From JASHVB01 sp035486135 (lineage in GTDB: Bacteria > Pseudomonadota > Alphaproteobacteria > Acetobacterales > Acetobacteraceae), in assembly GCA_035486135.1 (NCBI GenBank), contig DATHNI010000453.1:1-25895 (forward strand): a stretch of 25,895 nucleotides of DNA. The letters are read 5' to 3'. Under the pieces are notes generated by a model. The model made no database searches, had not been told where the DNA came from, and saw only the letters and a list, made by a program, of their open reading frames with translations. Positions within the stretch are counted from its first letter, which is position 1, and every line of letters starts with the position of its first letter. Below, one piece after another: positions 6,933 through 14,315 of the stretch. Position numbers and translations under genes: made by a program.

Positions 6933-9811
6933 GCCAGCGCGCGATCCAGCACGCGCACCGAGTGCACCGCCTCGCGCCCACCCAGATCGCGAATCTGGTG
7001 CCGGCATGAGGTTCCGTCGGCCACAATGATGTCGTCGGCGGACGCGCCGCGCACCGCCGGGAGCAGTGAGGCTTCCGCCATCGCGCGCGAGACGTGCTGC
7101 GTCTCCGCCTGGTAGCCGAAGCTGCCGGCCATGCCGCAGCATGACGACACGATCGGCTTCACCGCGAGGTCCGGTACGCGTTGCAGCGTGCTCAGTGCTG
7201 CGGGGAATGCGCCGAACGATTTCTGGTGACAGTGGCCGTGCACGTGCGCGGTGGCGGCGATCGGCCGCAACGGCAGGTCGGGCTTTTCGCGTGCCAGGAA
7301 CTCGGACAACAGCATCGCGCGGCCGGCCAGCGCGTCGGCTGCCGCGCCCGGCAGCAGCGAGCGGAACTCGTCGCGCAGGGTCAGCAGGCAGGACGGTTCC
7401 AGGCCGATCACCGGCAGGTCGCCGCTCAGCCGGCCCATGGTGCGACGCGCCTCCTCGCGAGCCTGGTCCAGCATGCCAGCGGCGAGATAGGTGCGGCCGC
7501 AACATAGTGGACGCCCGCGATGCGGCGGCAGCACGGCGCGATAGCCGGCGGCCGCAAGCACGCGCAGCGCGGCGCGCAGATTCTCCGGTTCGAAATACCG
7601 GTTGAACGTGTCCGCCAGCAACAGCACGTCGCCGCGTGGCTGTGCCGGGGCGAACGCGGCGGCTTCGTCGTCGCGGAAGACGTCGCGCCGCCACGCCGGC
7701 AACGGGCGCGATGCGGCGAGCCCGAGCATGCGTTGCGCGAACTGCCGCAAGGGAGGCAGGCGGTTGCGCAAGTTCATCAGCGGGGCGATGCGATGCAGGA
7801 TCGGTGCATAGCGCGGCAATTCGGCAATCAGCGATTCTCGGCGCGACACGCCGTGCCGTTCGGCGCGCGCCGCCAGCACTTCCAATTTCATTTTCGCCAT
7901 GTCGACGCCGGTCGGGCATTCGCGGCGGCACGCCTTGCAGGACACGCAGAGATGCATCGCCTCGGCCAGCGTATCGGACGCCATCGCGTCGGCACCCAAC
8001 TGTCCCGTCAGCGCCAGGCGCAGCGTGTTGGCACGGCCGCGGGTCAGGTGCATTTCGTCCCGCGTGGCGCGGAACGATGGACACATCACACCGGCATCGA
8101 ACGCGCGGCAGGTGCCATTGTTGTTGCACATCTCCACTGCGCCGAGCATCCCGCCCAGCGGCCCGGGGTGCTCCGACCAGTCGAGTTTCGGCGTGAACCC
8201 GGCGATCGGAGCGTAGCCGGGCGGGTAGCGGAACAGGGTGCGGTCGTCCATCCGTGGCGGGCGGACGACGCGGCCGGGGTTCAGCATGTTGGAGGGATCG
8301 AACGTGTCCTTCACCGTTTCGAAGGCGCGGGCGATGCGGCTGCCGAACATCGTCTCGTTGAATTCGCTGCGCAGGATGCCGTCGCCATGCTCGCCGCTGT
8401 GCGAGCCTTTGTAGTCTCGCACCAGGGCGAAGGCTTCCTCGGCCACCGCGCGCATGGTGCGCACGTCGGCCGGGTCTTTCATGCTGAGTACCGGGCGCAC
8501 GTGCAGGCAGCCGACCGAGGCGTGCGCATACCAGGTGCCTTTGGTGCCGTGCCGGGCGAACACGTCGTTCAGCTTTTCGGTGTAGTCCGCGAGGTCTTCC
8601 AGGTTGACCGCGCAGTCTTCGATGAACGACACCGGTTTGCCGTCGCCCTTCATCGACATCATGATGTTCAGGCCGGCCTCGCGCACGCTGGCGATGTCGG
8701 CCTGGAACGCCGGGTCGATCGCGCGGACGACCTGGCCCGGCAGGCCCAGATCGGCCATCAGCGTGTCCAGCTCGGCGAGTTTCGCGTGCAGCGGCGCGTC
8801 TTCGTGGCCGTGGAATTCGACGATCAGCACGGAGTCCGGTTCGCCCAGCAGCATGCGATCGATCGTCGCGCGGTAGATCGGGATGCCGCGGCCGAGATCG
8901 ATCATCGTCCGGTCCACCAGTTCCACGGCTTCCGGGTCGAGTTTGACGATGTGCTGGGACGCGTCCATGGCGCGGCGGAAGGTGGGGAACTGGCAGATGC
9001 CCAGCACCTTGCGCGGCTTCAGCGGATGCAGCGTCAGTTCCAGTGCGGCGGAAAACGCCAGCGTGCCTTCCGATCCTACCAGCAGCCGGGCCAGGTTTTC
9101 TCGCCCGGCCGCGCGTGACGCCGGTGTCAGCACGTCGATGTTGTAGCCGCCGACGCGGCGGAGTTGCCTGGGGAAGCGCGCGGCGATTTCTTCCGCCTCG
9201 GTGGCGCCGAGGGCGCGCAGGCGCTGGATGAGGTCCGCAATGTTGGCCGGCATGTCGGCGCCGAGATTGTCCGGCACCGCGCCGAAACGGTGGCGGGTGC
9301 CGTCGGCCAGGATGGCATCGATCGCACGCACGTTGTCGGCCATCAGGCCGTAGCGGATCGATTTCGAGCCGCAGGAGTTGTTGCCCGCCATGCCGCCGAT
9401 GGTGCAGCGCGCATGCGTCGAGGGATCGACCGGAAAGAACAGTTTTTGCGCCCGCAGCGCGGTGTTGAGTTGGCCGAGCACGACGCCCGGCTCGACCAGC
9501 GCGGTGCCCGCTTCAGGATCGACATGCAGGATGTTGCGCAGGTGCTTCGAACAATCGATGACCAGCGCGCGATTGACGGTCTGGCCGCATTGGCTGGTGC
9601 CGCCGCCGCGAGGCAGCACGGGGATGTCCTCCTCGCGCGCGATCGCCAGTGCCGCGGCGACGTCGTCGATCGTGCGCGGCACGATCACGCCGAGCGGTTC
9701 GATCTGGTAGATCGAGGCGTCGGTCGCGTAACGGCCGCGGTCGGCACGATCGAACAATACCTCGCCCGCGATGTTGTGGCGCAGGCGGTCGGCCAGATGG
9801 GAGTCGCTCAT
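6929..9811 (-). CDS. FAD-linked oxidase / 4Fe-4S dehydrogenase, YdiJ (D-2-hydroxyglutarate dehydrogenase) type
   Basis: A 960-residue two-part enzyme. Residues about 40-520 are a PCMH-type FAD domain with the pyrophosphate loop VLPRGGGTSQCGQTVN (about 65-80) and GGMAGNNSCGSKSIRYG, then a GlcD-like C-terminal lobe ending SGEHGDGILRSEF. Residues about 560-640 hold Fe-S ligands: CNNNGTC from Cys562 and the full CVSCKACRRECP motif from Cys622. The C-terminal third has CCG-type motifs (LCCGRTYLAAG, HGHCHQKSFG, SSCCGMAGSFG) as in GlpC/GlcF-like subunits. E. coli YdiJ has this order at about 1018 residues and is reported to oxidise D-2-hydroxyglutarate. Substrate here is inference. Upstream, 47 nt away, is the cysteine synthase gene; downstream is DUF924, overlapping by 4 nt. 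It probably donates electrons to the quinone pool. Confidence 0.88.
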   Translation of the reverse strand: MSDSHLADRLRHNIAGEVLFDRADRGRYATDASIYQIEPLGVIVPRTIDDVAAALAIAREEDIPVLPRGGGTSQCGQTVNRALVIDCSKHLRNILHVDPEAGTALVEPGVVLGQLNTALRAQKLFFPVDPSTHARCTIGGMAGNNSCGSKSIRYGLMADNVRAIDAILADGTRHRFGAVPDNLGADMPANIADLIQRLRALGATEAEEIAARFPRQLRRVGGYNIDVLTPASRAAGRENLARLLVGSEGTLAFSAALELTLHPLKPRKVLGICQFPTFRRAMDASQHIVKLDPEAVELVDRTMIDLGRGIPIYRATIDRMLLGEPDSVLIVEFHGHEDAPLHAKLAELDTLMADLGLPGQVVRAIDPAFQADIASVREAGLNIMMSMKGDGKPVSFIEDCAVNLEDLADYTEKLNDVFARHGTKGTWYAHASVGCLHVRPVLSMKDPADVRTMRAVAEEAFALVRDYKGSHSGEHGDGILRSEFNETMFGSRIARAFETVKDTFDPSNMLNPGRVVRPPRMDDRTLFRYPPGYAPIAGFTPKLDWSEHPGPLGGMLGAVEMCNNNGTCRAFDAGVMCPSFRATRDEMHLTRGRANTLRLALTGQLGADAMASDTLAEAMHLCVSCKACRRECPTGVDMAKMKLEVLAARAERHGVSRRESLIAELPRYAPILHRIAPLMNLRNRLPPLRQFAQRMLGLAASRPLPAWRRDVFRDDEAAAFAPAQPRGDVLLLADTFNRYFEPENLRAALRVLAAAGYRAVLPPHRGRPLCCGRTYLAAGMLDQAREEARRTMGRLSGDLPVIGLEPSCLLTLRDEFRSLLPGAAADALAGRAMLLSEFLAREKPDLPLRPIAATAHVHGHCHQKSFGAFPAALSTLQRVPDLAVKPIVSSCCGMAGSFGYQAETQHVSRAMAEASLLPAVRGASADDIIVADGTSCRHQIRDLGGREAVHSVRVLDRALA

Positions 9812-9822
9812 GGCAGCATTTT

Positions 9823-9848
9823 ACCTCTCCCGCTCCCTCGGGAGAGGT
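9823..9848. terminator. Hairpin between cysteine synthase and dehydrogenase genes
   Basis: ACCTCTCCCG (9823-9832) pairs perfectly with CGGGAGAGGT (9839-9848) over a 6-nt loop. On the minus strand it follows the cysteine synthase stop (9859) and precedes the dehydrogenase ATG (9811), and it contains the only AGAGG-like ribosome binding sequence. No clear U-tract follows, so it may be a dispersed repeat, a weak terminator or an RNA-processing site. Confidence 0.45.
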
Positions 9849-9858
9849 TCACACTCGC

Positions 9859-10836
9859 TCACAGCCCCTCGAACAGCGCGGTGGTGATATAGCGCTCGGC
9901 GAACGAGGGAATGATCGTCACGATCCGCTTGCCGGCCATCTCCGGCCGATGCGCGACAACCAGCGTCGCCGCCAGCGCCGCACCCGACGAAATGCCGCAC
10001 GGAATCCCTTCGGTCCGTGCCAGCCGCCGCGCATTGGCGAATGCCTGGTCGTTCGTCACCTTGACCACCTCGTCAATCGCGGCCGTGTCCAGCACCTGCG
10101 GCACGAAGCCGGCACCGATACCCTGGATCGGGTGCGGCCCGGGACTGCCGCCGGACAACACCGGACTCGCCTCCGGTTCCACCGCGATCATGCGCAATCC
10201 GGGACGCCGCGGCTTCAGCGCCTGTGCGACGCCGGTCAGCGTGCCGCCGGTGCCGATGCCGGAGACGATCGCATCGACCTCGCCGGCGGTGTCGTACCAG
10301 ATCTCTTCCGCCGTGGTGCGCAGGTGGATCGCCGGATTGGCGGGGTTGCCGAACTGGTCGGGGATCACCGAACCTGGTGTCTCCGCCTGCAACTCCTTGG
10401 CGCGGGCGATGGCGCCGTTCATGCCCTTCTCGCGCGGCGTCAGCACAAGTTCCGCGCCGAGATACGCCAGCATCTTGCGGCGCTCGATCGACATGGACTC
10501 GGGCATGGTGAGGATCAGCTTGTAGCCGCGCGCGGCGCACATGAACGCCAGCGCGATGCCGGTGTTGCCGGAGGTCGGCTCGATCACCGTGCCGCCGGGT
10601 TTGAGCCGGCCGTCGGCTTCGAGCGCCAGGATCATGTTGACACCGATGCGGTCCTTCACGCTGGCGATCGGGTTGAAGAATTCCAGCTTCAGGCAGATGT
10701 CGGCGGTGATGCCTTCCTCCGCGGTAATGCGTGGGATGCGCACCAGCGGCGTGTTGCCGATGGTCTCGACGATGCTGTCGTAGATGCGCCCGCGCAGCGG
10801 ACGATCCAGGGTCAGCGGTGTGTGCCCGGTGGTCAT
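9859..10836 (-). CDS. cysK: Cysteine synthase A (O-acetylserine sulfhydrylase)
   Basis: A 325-residue PLP enzyme that makes L-cysteine from O-acetylserine and sulfide in the cytosol. The ATG at 10836 has a perfect AGGAGGT a few nt upstream. Visible motifs: IGNTPLVRI at 26-34; NPIASVKDRIG with the PLP lysine Lys61; the substrate-binding TSGNTG loop at about 88-93; and the phosphate-binding GIGTGGTLTG loop at about 175-184. The C-terminal GIPCGISSGAAL holds the Ser that contacts the PLP ring nitrogen. Length and motifs fit CysK rather than CysM or cystathionine beta-synthase (no CBS domains). No serine acetyltransferase gene is in view. Confidence 0.92.
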   Translation of the reverse strand: MTTGHTPLTLDRPLRGRIYDSIVETIGNTPLVRIPRITAEEGITADICLKLEFFNPIASVKDRIGVNMILALEADGRLKPGGTVIEPTSGNTGIALAFMCAARGYKLILTMPESMSIERRKMLAYLGAELVLTPREKGMNGAIARAKELQAETPGSVIPDQFGNPANPAIHLRTTAEEIWYDTAGEVDAIVSGIGTGGTLTGVAQALKPRRPGLRMIAVEPEASPVLSGGSPGPHPIQGIGAGFVPQVLDTAAIDEVVKVTNDQAFANARRLARTEGIPCGISSGAALAATLVVAHRPEMAGKRIVTIIPSFAERYITTALFEGL

Positions 10837-10985
10837 GCGACCTCCTGCTGTTCGGTGGGTTGCGGCGGAGGCGGTGGTAACACGCTGCCCGCGCGGGGTC
10901 ACGCCGGGCGACCGGGGTGGCTTTACCGTCGGTTCATCTTCCTCTGGTGGAATGGGCACAGCGGGACCATCCTGGGGGAAGACCG

Positions 10986-11375
10986 ATGGCTTTTGCCTTC
11001 GACACGCTGGCTTACGCGAAGCGTTTGCGGGATGCTGGCATTCCAACGCAGCAGGCCGAAGCCCACGCCGAAGCCGCCCGGGAGTTCACTATGGCCGAAC
11101 TCGTCACCAAACCCGACCTTGTAGCCGTCCGCGACGAAGTGGTAACGACGAAGCTGGACCTGCGTGGCGAGGTGGTGACGACGAGGCTGGACCTGCGCGA
11201 CGAGATAGCGACGACGAAGCGGGATCTCCAGGCCAGTGACTCTACGACACGGCGCGAGCTTGAGCAGGCCATGGACACACTCAGCCTTCGGCTGACGGTG
11301 CGCCTCGGTATCATGCTGGCTTCCGGCCTCAGCCTGATGACGGCCATCCTTGGCGCACTGATCCGCTTTCACTGA
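10986..11375 (+). CDS. DUF1640/CCDC90-like coiled-coil protein with C-terminal membrane helix
   Basis: A 129-residue protein; ATG 10986 follows GGGGGAAG by a few nt. The N-terminus MAFAFDTLAYAKRLRDAGI followed by QAEAHAEA is typical of DUF1640/CCDC90 proteins, which begin with a short helical head. Then come four to five 11-residue repeats (VRDEVVTTKLD, LRGEVVTTRLD, LRDEIATTKRD), forming a hendecad coiled coil, and a C-terminal hydrophobic helix (about 105-126, LGIMLASGLSLMTAILGAL). It is probably an oligomeric, tail-anchored inner-membrane protein. Mitochondrial relatives (MCUR1/CCDC90B) share this head-neck-stalk-anchor plan; bacterial function is unknown. It is divergent from cysK, with 149 nt between. 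Confidence 0.7.
   Translation: MAFAFDTLAYAKRLRDAGIPTQQAEAHAEAAREFTMAELVTKPDLVAVRDEVVTTKLDLRGEVVTTRLDLRDEIATTKRDLQASDSTTRRELEQAMDTLSLRLTVRLGIMLASGLSLMTAILGALIRFH
11128..11226 (+). repeat. Three 33-bp tandem repeats encoding hendecad coiled-coil units
   Basis: Units 11128-11160, 11161-11193 and 11194-11226 share TGCGCGACGAGGTGGTGACG-like sequence with few differences, most at synonymous or conservative positions. Each unit encodes exactly 11 residues. The DNA-level similarity suggests recent expansion of the stalk. Confidence 0.8.
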
Positions 11376-11519
11376 CCTGCCAGCGCGGTTCAGGTGTTGG
11401 CGATCAGACGCGCGACACGCGCGCCGCCGCCCACAAAAGGAGCCCGGCACGTGCCATGCCGGGGCGGGTCGACCGGAGACCTCTTGATGCAGCGCGGCGG
11501 AACGCTGTGTACAAACGCG

Positions 11520-11544
11520 AGGGGCCGGCCTAAGGCCGACCCCT
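11520..11544 (-). terminator. Hairpin terminator downstream of the small secreted peptide gene
   Basis: AGGGGCCGGCC and GGCCGACCCCT form an 11-bp stem with one mismatch around a 3-nt loop; the flanking CGCG on both sides can extend it. It lies 43 nt past the stop of the 46-residue peptide gene, with a short TTT after the stem on either strand. The position fits a terminator for that gene. Confidence 0.6.
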
Positions 11545-11586
11545 TTCGCGTCTTCTCAGGCTATCGCGTTGGTGCTTGCGGGCGCC

Positions 11587-11727
11587 TTACGCGCCGCCAA
11601 GAGCGTCGCTGCTATAGGCTGGGCCATCGATCGTCTGACCAGCGTGGTTGGTCACCGGCTGGGCGGCGAACGCGGACCCGACGCCGAGGGTCAGAACGGC
11701 AATCGCGGTCAGAACGAATTTCTTCAT
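11587..11727 (-). CDS. 46-residue small secreted protein (unrecognised)
   Basis: ATG at 11727 is preceded by AGGAG at good spacing; the frame ends with TAA at 11589-11587. The product begins MKKFVLTAIAVLTLGVGSAF, a textbook Sec signal peptide (two Lys, hydrophobic core, AFA cleavage site near residue 22). The mature part is about 24 residues: polar, no Cys, with NHAGQTIDGPAYSSDALGGA at the end. Gene-like features are the ribosome binding site, the signal peptide and a hairpin terminator just downstream. No family was recognised. It would be released to the periplasm or outside as a short peptide. It is too short for many gene finders and may be missed in annotations. Confidence 0.75.
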   Translation of the reverse strand: MKKFVLTAIAVLTLGVGSAFAAQPVTNHAGQTIDGPAYSSDALGGA

Positions 11728-11759
11728 GGCCAACTCCTGTTGCTGCGGTGGCGAGGATG

Positions 11760-11775
11760 GTTGGCGGTTGCCAAC
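11760..11775. promoter_or_regulatory. Palindrome upstream of the small secreted peptide gene
   Basis: GTTGGC-GGTT-GCCAAC is a perfect 6-bp inverted repeat 33-48 nt before the peptide start codon, suitable for an operator or a 5'-UTR hairpin. The rest of the 341-nt gap between the peptide gene and the tRNA (11728-12068) shows only the hairpin at 11980-12001. Confidence 0.3.
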
Positions 11776-11979
11776 TCGGTTCGGGTCCTCGCTTTCCGGT
11801 GCGCGCAGGGATAGCCTTGGCGCGTGGCTTCGATAATCCGATCATGCTGCACATCATTTGTGCGCCATATGTGCAGATGCGCATGGGCAGATCGCCATGT
11901 GTGCCGCGCCGGTGTCGTGGGTTGTGGGTCTGTCGTCCGCGCACCTGGGAGTGGTCGCTGCCGGCCCGTCCGGCGCGAA

Positions 11980-12001
11980 ATGCCGGACCATGCTCCGGCA
12001 T
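11980..12001 (-). terminator. Hairpin downstream of tRNA-Pro
   Basis: ATGCCGGA and TCCGGCAT form a perfect 8-bp stem around CCATGC, 68 nt past the 3' end of the tRNA on the minus strand, followed there by TTTCGC. It is a plausible but weak tRNA terminator because the U-tract is only three bases. Confidence 0.4.
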
Positions 12002-12068
12002 GCTCAATTCGGACTCGGCCGGGCGCGCGGGAACCGAGCGATCGTCCGTCCCACGCGGTTGATTATCC

Positions 12069-12145
12069 TGGTCGGAGCGGCGGGATTCGAACCCACGACC
12101 CCCAGTCCCCCAGACTGATGCGCTACCAGACTGCGCTACGCTCCG
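12069..12145 (-). tRNA. tRNA-Pro (anticodon GGG)
   Basis: The 77-nt minus-strand sequence folds as a full cloverleaf. The acceptor stem CGGAGCG/CGCTCCG is perfect, followed by discriminator A and an encoded CCA (12071-12069). The D-arm is GCGC...GCGC, and the anticodon stem TCAGT/ACTGG surrounds the loop CTGGGGG, giving anticodon GGG. The T-arm GTGGG-TTCGAAT-CCCGC is canonical. It reads CCC (and CCU by wobble) proline codons. Confidence 0.95.
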
Positions 12146-12157
12146 ACCGGAGTCAGG

Positions 12158-12186
12158 CATGTAGCAGCACCACTGCCGCGCGGCAA
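12158..12186 (-). promoter_or_regulatory. Candidate promoter for tRNA-Pro
   Basis: On the minus strand TTGCCG (12186-12181) and TACATG (12163-12158) are separated by exactly 17 nt, and the -10-like box ends 12 nt before the mature tRNA 5' end. Matches to consensus are four and three of six, so this is a spacing-based call. Confidence 0.4.
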
Positions 12187-12304
12187 CGCCGCCCCCCGGC
12201 CTTGCGTCGGTCACCCGATTGCCCCGCTGGACACGCCGCGCCGGGTTTGCGGCGATTCGCCGGCCCCGCCATGATCCCCCGCCGTCAAACCTGGGAGAAG
12301 GTCG

Positions 12305-13087
12305 ATGGAGCTGGGGCTCAGCGGCAAGGCTGCGCTGGTCACCGGCGGCAGCCGCGGCATCGGCGCCGCGATCGCCGCCGAGTTGGCGCGCGAGGGCGTG
12401 CATGTCTGCCTGGTCGCGCGCGACTACGCGAAGCTGCACGGAGTCGCCGCCGGCCTGACGACCAGCACCGTTCGCAGCGCGGTGCATGTCGCCGATCTGC
12501 GTGAACCAAACGCGGCTGGGCAAGCCGTCGCCACGGCCATGGCCGCATTCGGCCGGCTCGACATTCTGGTGAACAATGCCGGTGCCACGAGGCGCGCGGA
12601 TTTCTTTGCTTTGACCGACGAAGACTTCCTGGACGGCTTTGCACTGAAGTTCCACGGCGCGGTGCGCATGACGCGTGCGGCCTGGCCGCATCTGCGGGAA
12701 ACCAAGGGCTGCATCGTGAACATCGCCGGCGTCGGCGCGCATGAAGGCTCCGCCGATTTCACCATCGGCGGTTCCGTCAACGTCGCATTGCTCAATTTCA
12801 CCAAGGCGATGGCGGATATCGGCATCCGGCAAGGCGTGCGGGTCAACGCGGTCAATCCGGGCCTGATCGAGACCGAGCGCTACAACAACAACGTCGAACG
12901 CATGATGCGCGAGCAATCGCTGACGCGCGCGCAGGCGGTTGCGGCGCGGCTGGCGAGGCATCGCACGACGCGGGTCGGCCGGCCAGAGGAAGTCGGCACG
13001 CTGGTCGCGTATCTTGCGTCGGGCAAGGCGGACTTCATCCAGGGCGCGCTGATCGATATCGACGGCGGTTCGACACGCGCGCTGTAA
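12305..13087 (+). CDS. Short-chain dehydrogenase/reductase (SDR) homologue with divergent active site
   Basis: A 260-residue Rossmann-fold protein; ATG 12305 follows GGGAGAAGG. Cofactor features are intact: TGGSRGIG at 13-20, a basic ARD at about 38-40 that favours NADP, NNAG at 90-93, and the C-terminal GRPEEVGTLVAYLAS and IDGG blocks. The catalytic tetrad is not: the usual Asn aligns with Lys115, the Ser region reads NIAGVG (139-144), the YxxxK segment reads FTIGGSVNVAL, and the Lys position is Asn159. A subgroup of SDRs with an NAAL-like motif has the same losses, so this is not necessarily a dead enzyme, but standard Tyr-based chemistry is unlikely. It is monocistronic: a tRNA lies upstream and a 100-bp palindrome downstream. 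Confidence 0.85.
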   Translation: MELGLSGKAALVTGGSRGIGAAIAAELAREGVHVCLVARDYAKLHGVAAGLTTSTVRSAVHVADLREPNAAGQAVATAMAAFGRLDILVNNAGATRRADFFALTDEDFLDGFALKFHGAVRMTRAAWPHLRETKGCIVNIAGVGAHEGSADFTIGGSVNVALLNFTKAMADIGIRQGVRVNAVNPGLIETERYNNNVERMMREQSLTRAQAVAARLARHRTTRVGRPEEVGTLVAYLASGKADFIQGALIDIDGGSTRAL

Positions 13088-13141
13088 TGGTCCTGAGGCG
13101 TCGATGCCGTTTCCGGCACACTTGCAAGGCCATCACGATGC

Positions 13142-13241
13142 GTCAGTCGGCAAGCAGATTCACCACAAAGGCACGAAGGCACGAAGTTCATTGAACCTTT
13201 GTGCCGTCGTGCCTTTGTGGTGAAGCTGCTTGCGGACTGAC
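13142..13241. repeat. 100-bp near-perfect palindrome
   Basis: Left and right halves are reverse complements with only a few differences and almost no loop; the repeat core is TTCACCACAAAGGCACGA. Similar CACCACxxAGGCAC-type sequences are scattered in many bacterial genomes. It sits in the 220-nt gap between the convergent SDR and binding-protein genes, where the RNA of either strand would form a very stable hairpin, so it may end transcription in both directions. Confidence 0.85.
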
Positions 13242-13307
13242 AGCGGCCCGGGTCAAAGCGTGAGGATCGCTGAAGCCGGTGGCCGGATACGCCCCGTGCC
13301 GACCCAA

Positions 13308-14315
13308 TCAACTTCCGGGCTTGCTTGCCTCGTTGTCCCAGAACAACTCCTGCCACGACGTCGCCTCGTGCTTGAGCGTGCCGACCTTGTACATGAACTG
13401 CTCGTGCGCCAGGGTGCCGCGCGGGGTCGAACTGTAGCTGATCAGCTTCGGATCGCGGATCATCGCCTCGATCCAGCCGACGTCGTGCTTCTGCGGCTCG
13501 CGCGCCACGTAGATCTGCGCCGCCAGATGCGGGTCGCGGTTGATCAGCGCGATGGCGTCCTCGAACGCCGCCACCACCGCCTGGTACAGCTTCGGGTTCG
13601 GATCATGGAACCGCGCGCCCGCCCACATCACGACAGAACTCGACCCTGGCTCGAGATATTGATCCGACGTCATCACCAGGTGTGCCTTGCCGGATTCCAA
13701 TTCGGTCACGCTGAACGGTATGATGGAGGCGTGCGTCCGCACCTCGCCGTTGCCGCTCATGATCGCGATCAGCGCGTCCGGGTTGGACATCGACACGGTC
13801 AGCGGATCGAGCCGGAATCGCTGATCCCAGCCCCATTCCTTTGCCGCCGCCATCTGCAGCACGATCGCCTGGTCGGTCACCTTGATGGCGCTGACCGAGA
13901 TCTTGTCGCCGTCACGGAAATCCCGCAGCGACTGGATGCGCGGATCGTTCGACACCAGGAACACCGGCGACGAACATAGCGGCATCACGCCGCGCACCTG
14001 CTGCGCGCCATGCGTCTTGTCCCAGACGGTGAAGGCCGGGCCGAAGCCGCCCATCGCGATGTCGGCCTCGCCTGCCAGCAGGAGATCGTTGGCCGCCGGT
14101 CCGCTGGCCATCCGGGTCAGCGTCACCTGGATATCGCCGAGTCCGGCCGCCTTGGCGCGCTGTTCGATCAAATGCTGATCCACCGCGACATAGCTTGGCA
14201 GGTATCCCAGCCCGTAAGGCTGCGCGATGCGCACCATGCTTTGCTCCGCGCGCGCCGCGCTCACCGCCAGCGCAACGAATGCAGCGGCGAGGCAGAATCC
14301 CCACACGTGCCTCAT
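13308..14315 (-). CDS. Periplasmic ABC-type substrate-binding protein (SsuA/TauA/NMT1-like)
   Basis: A 335-residue protein. The ATG at 14315 follows GGAGGGAAAG and overlaps the upstream gene's stop as ATGA. A Sec signal peptide is clear: MRHVWGF, hydrophobic core, cleavage after ARA at about residue 23. The mature protein has the family opening VRIAQPYGLGYLPSYVAVDQ, then LLLAGEADIAMGGFGPAF and SVSAIKVTDQAIVLQMAA, as in sulfonate/nitrate/thiamine-precursor-type binding proteins. No ABC permease or ATPase gene is adjacent, so its transporter is elsewhere or it is an orphan. Translational coupling to an exported class II aldolase-like protein suggests that both handle the same periplasmic compound. 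Confidence 0.88.
   Translation of the reverse strand: MRHVWGFCLAAAFVALAVSAARAEQSMVRIAQPYGLGYLPSYVAVDQHLIEQRAKAAGLGDIQVTLTRMASGPAANDLLLAGEADIAMGGFGPAFTVWDKTHGAQQVRGVMPLCSSPVFLVSNDPRIQSLRDFRDGDKISVSAIKVTDQAIVLQMAAAKEWGWDQRFRLDPLTVSMSNPDALIAIMSGNGEVRTHASIIPFSVTELESGKAHLVMTSDQYLEPGSSSVVMWAGARFHDPNPKLYQAVVAAFEDAIALINRDPHLAAQIYVAREPQKHDVGWIEAMIRDPKLISYSSTPRGTLAHEQFMYKVGTLKHEATSWQELFWDNEASKPGS

Noticed and set aside
7520..9118. 532-codon plus-strand frame inside the FAD/4Fe-4S dehydrogenase
   Set aside because: Antisense shadow; the minus-strand protein carries FAD and Fe-S motifs along its whole length.
12069..12145. tRNA-Pro as a possible integration site of a mobile island
   Set aside because: No integrase and no repeated tRNA 3' end was seen in the window.
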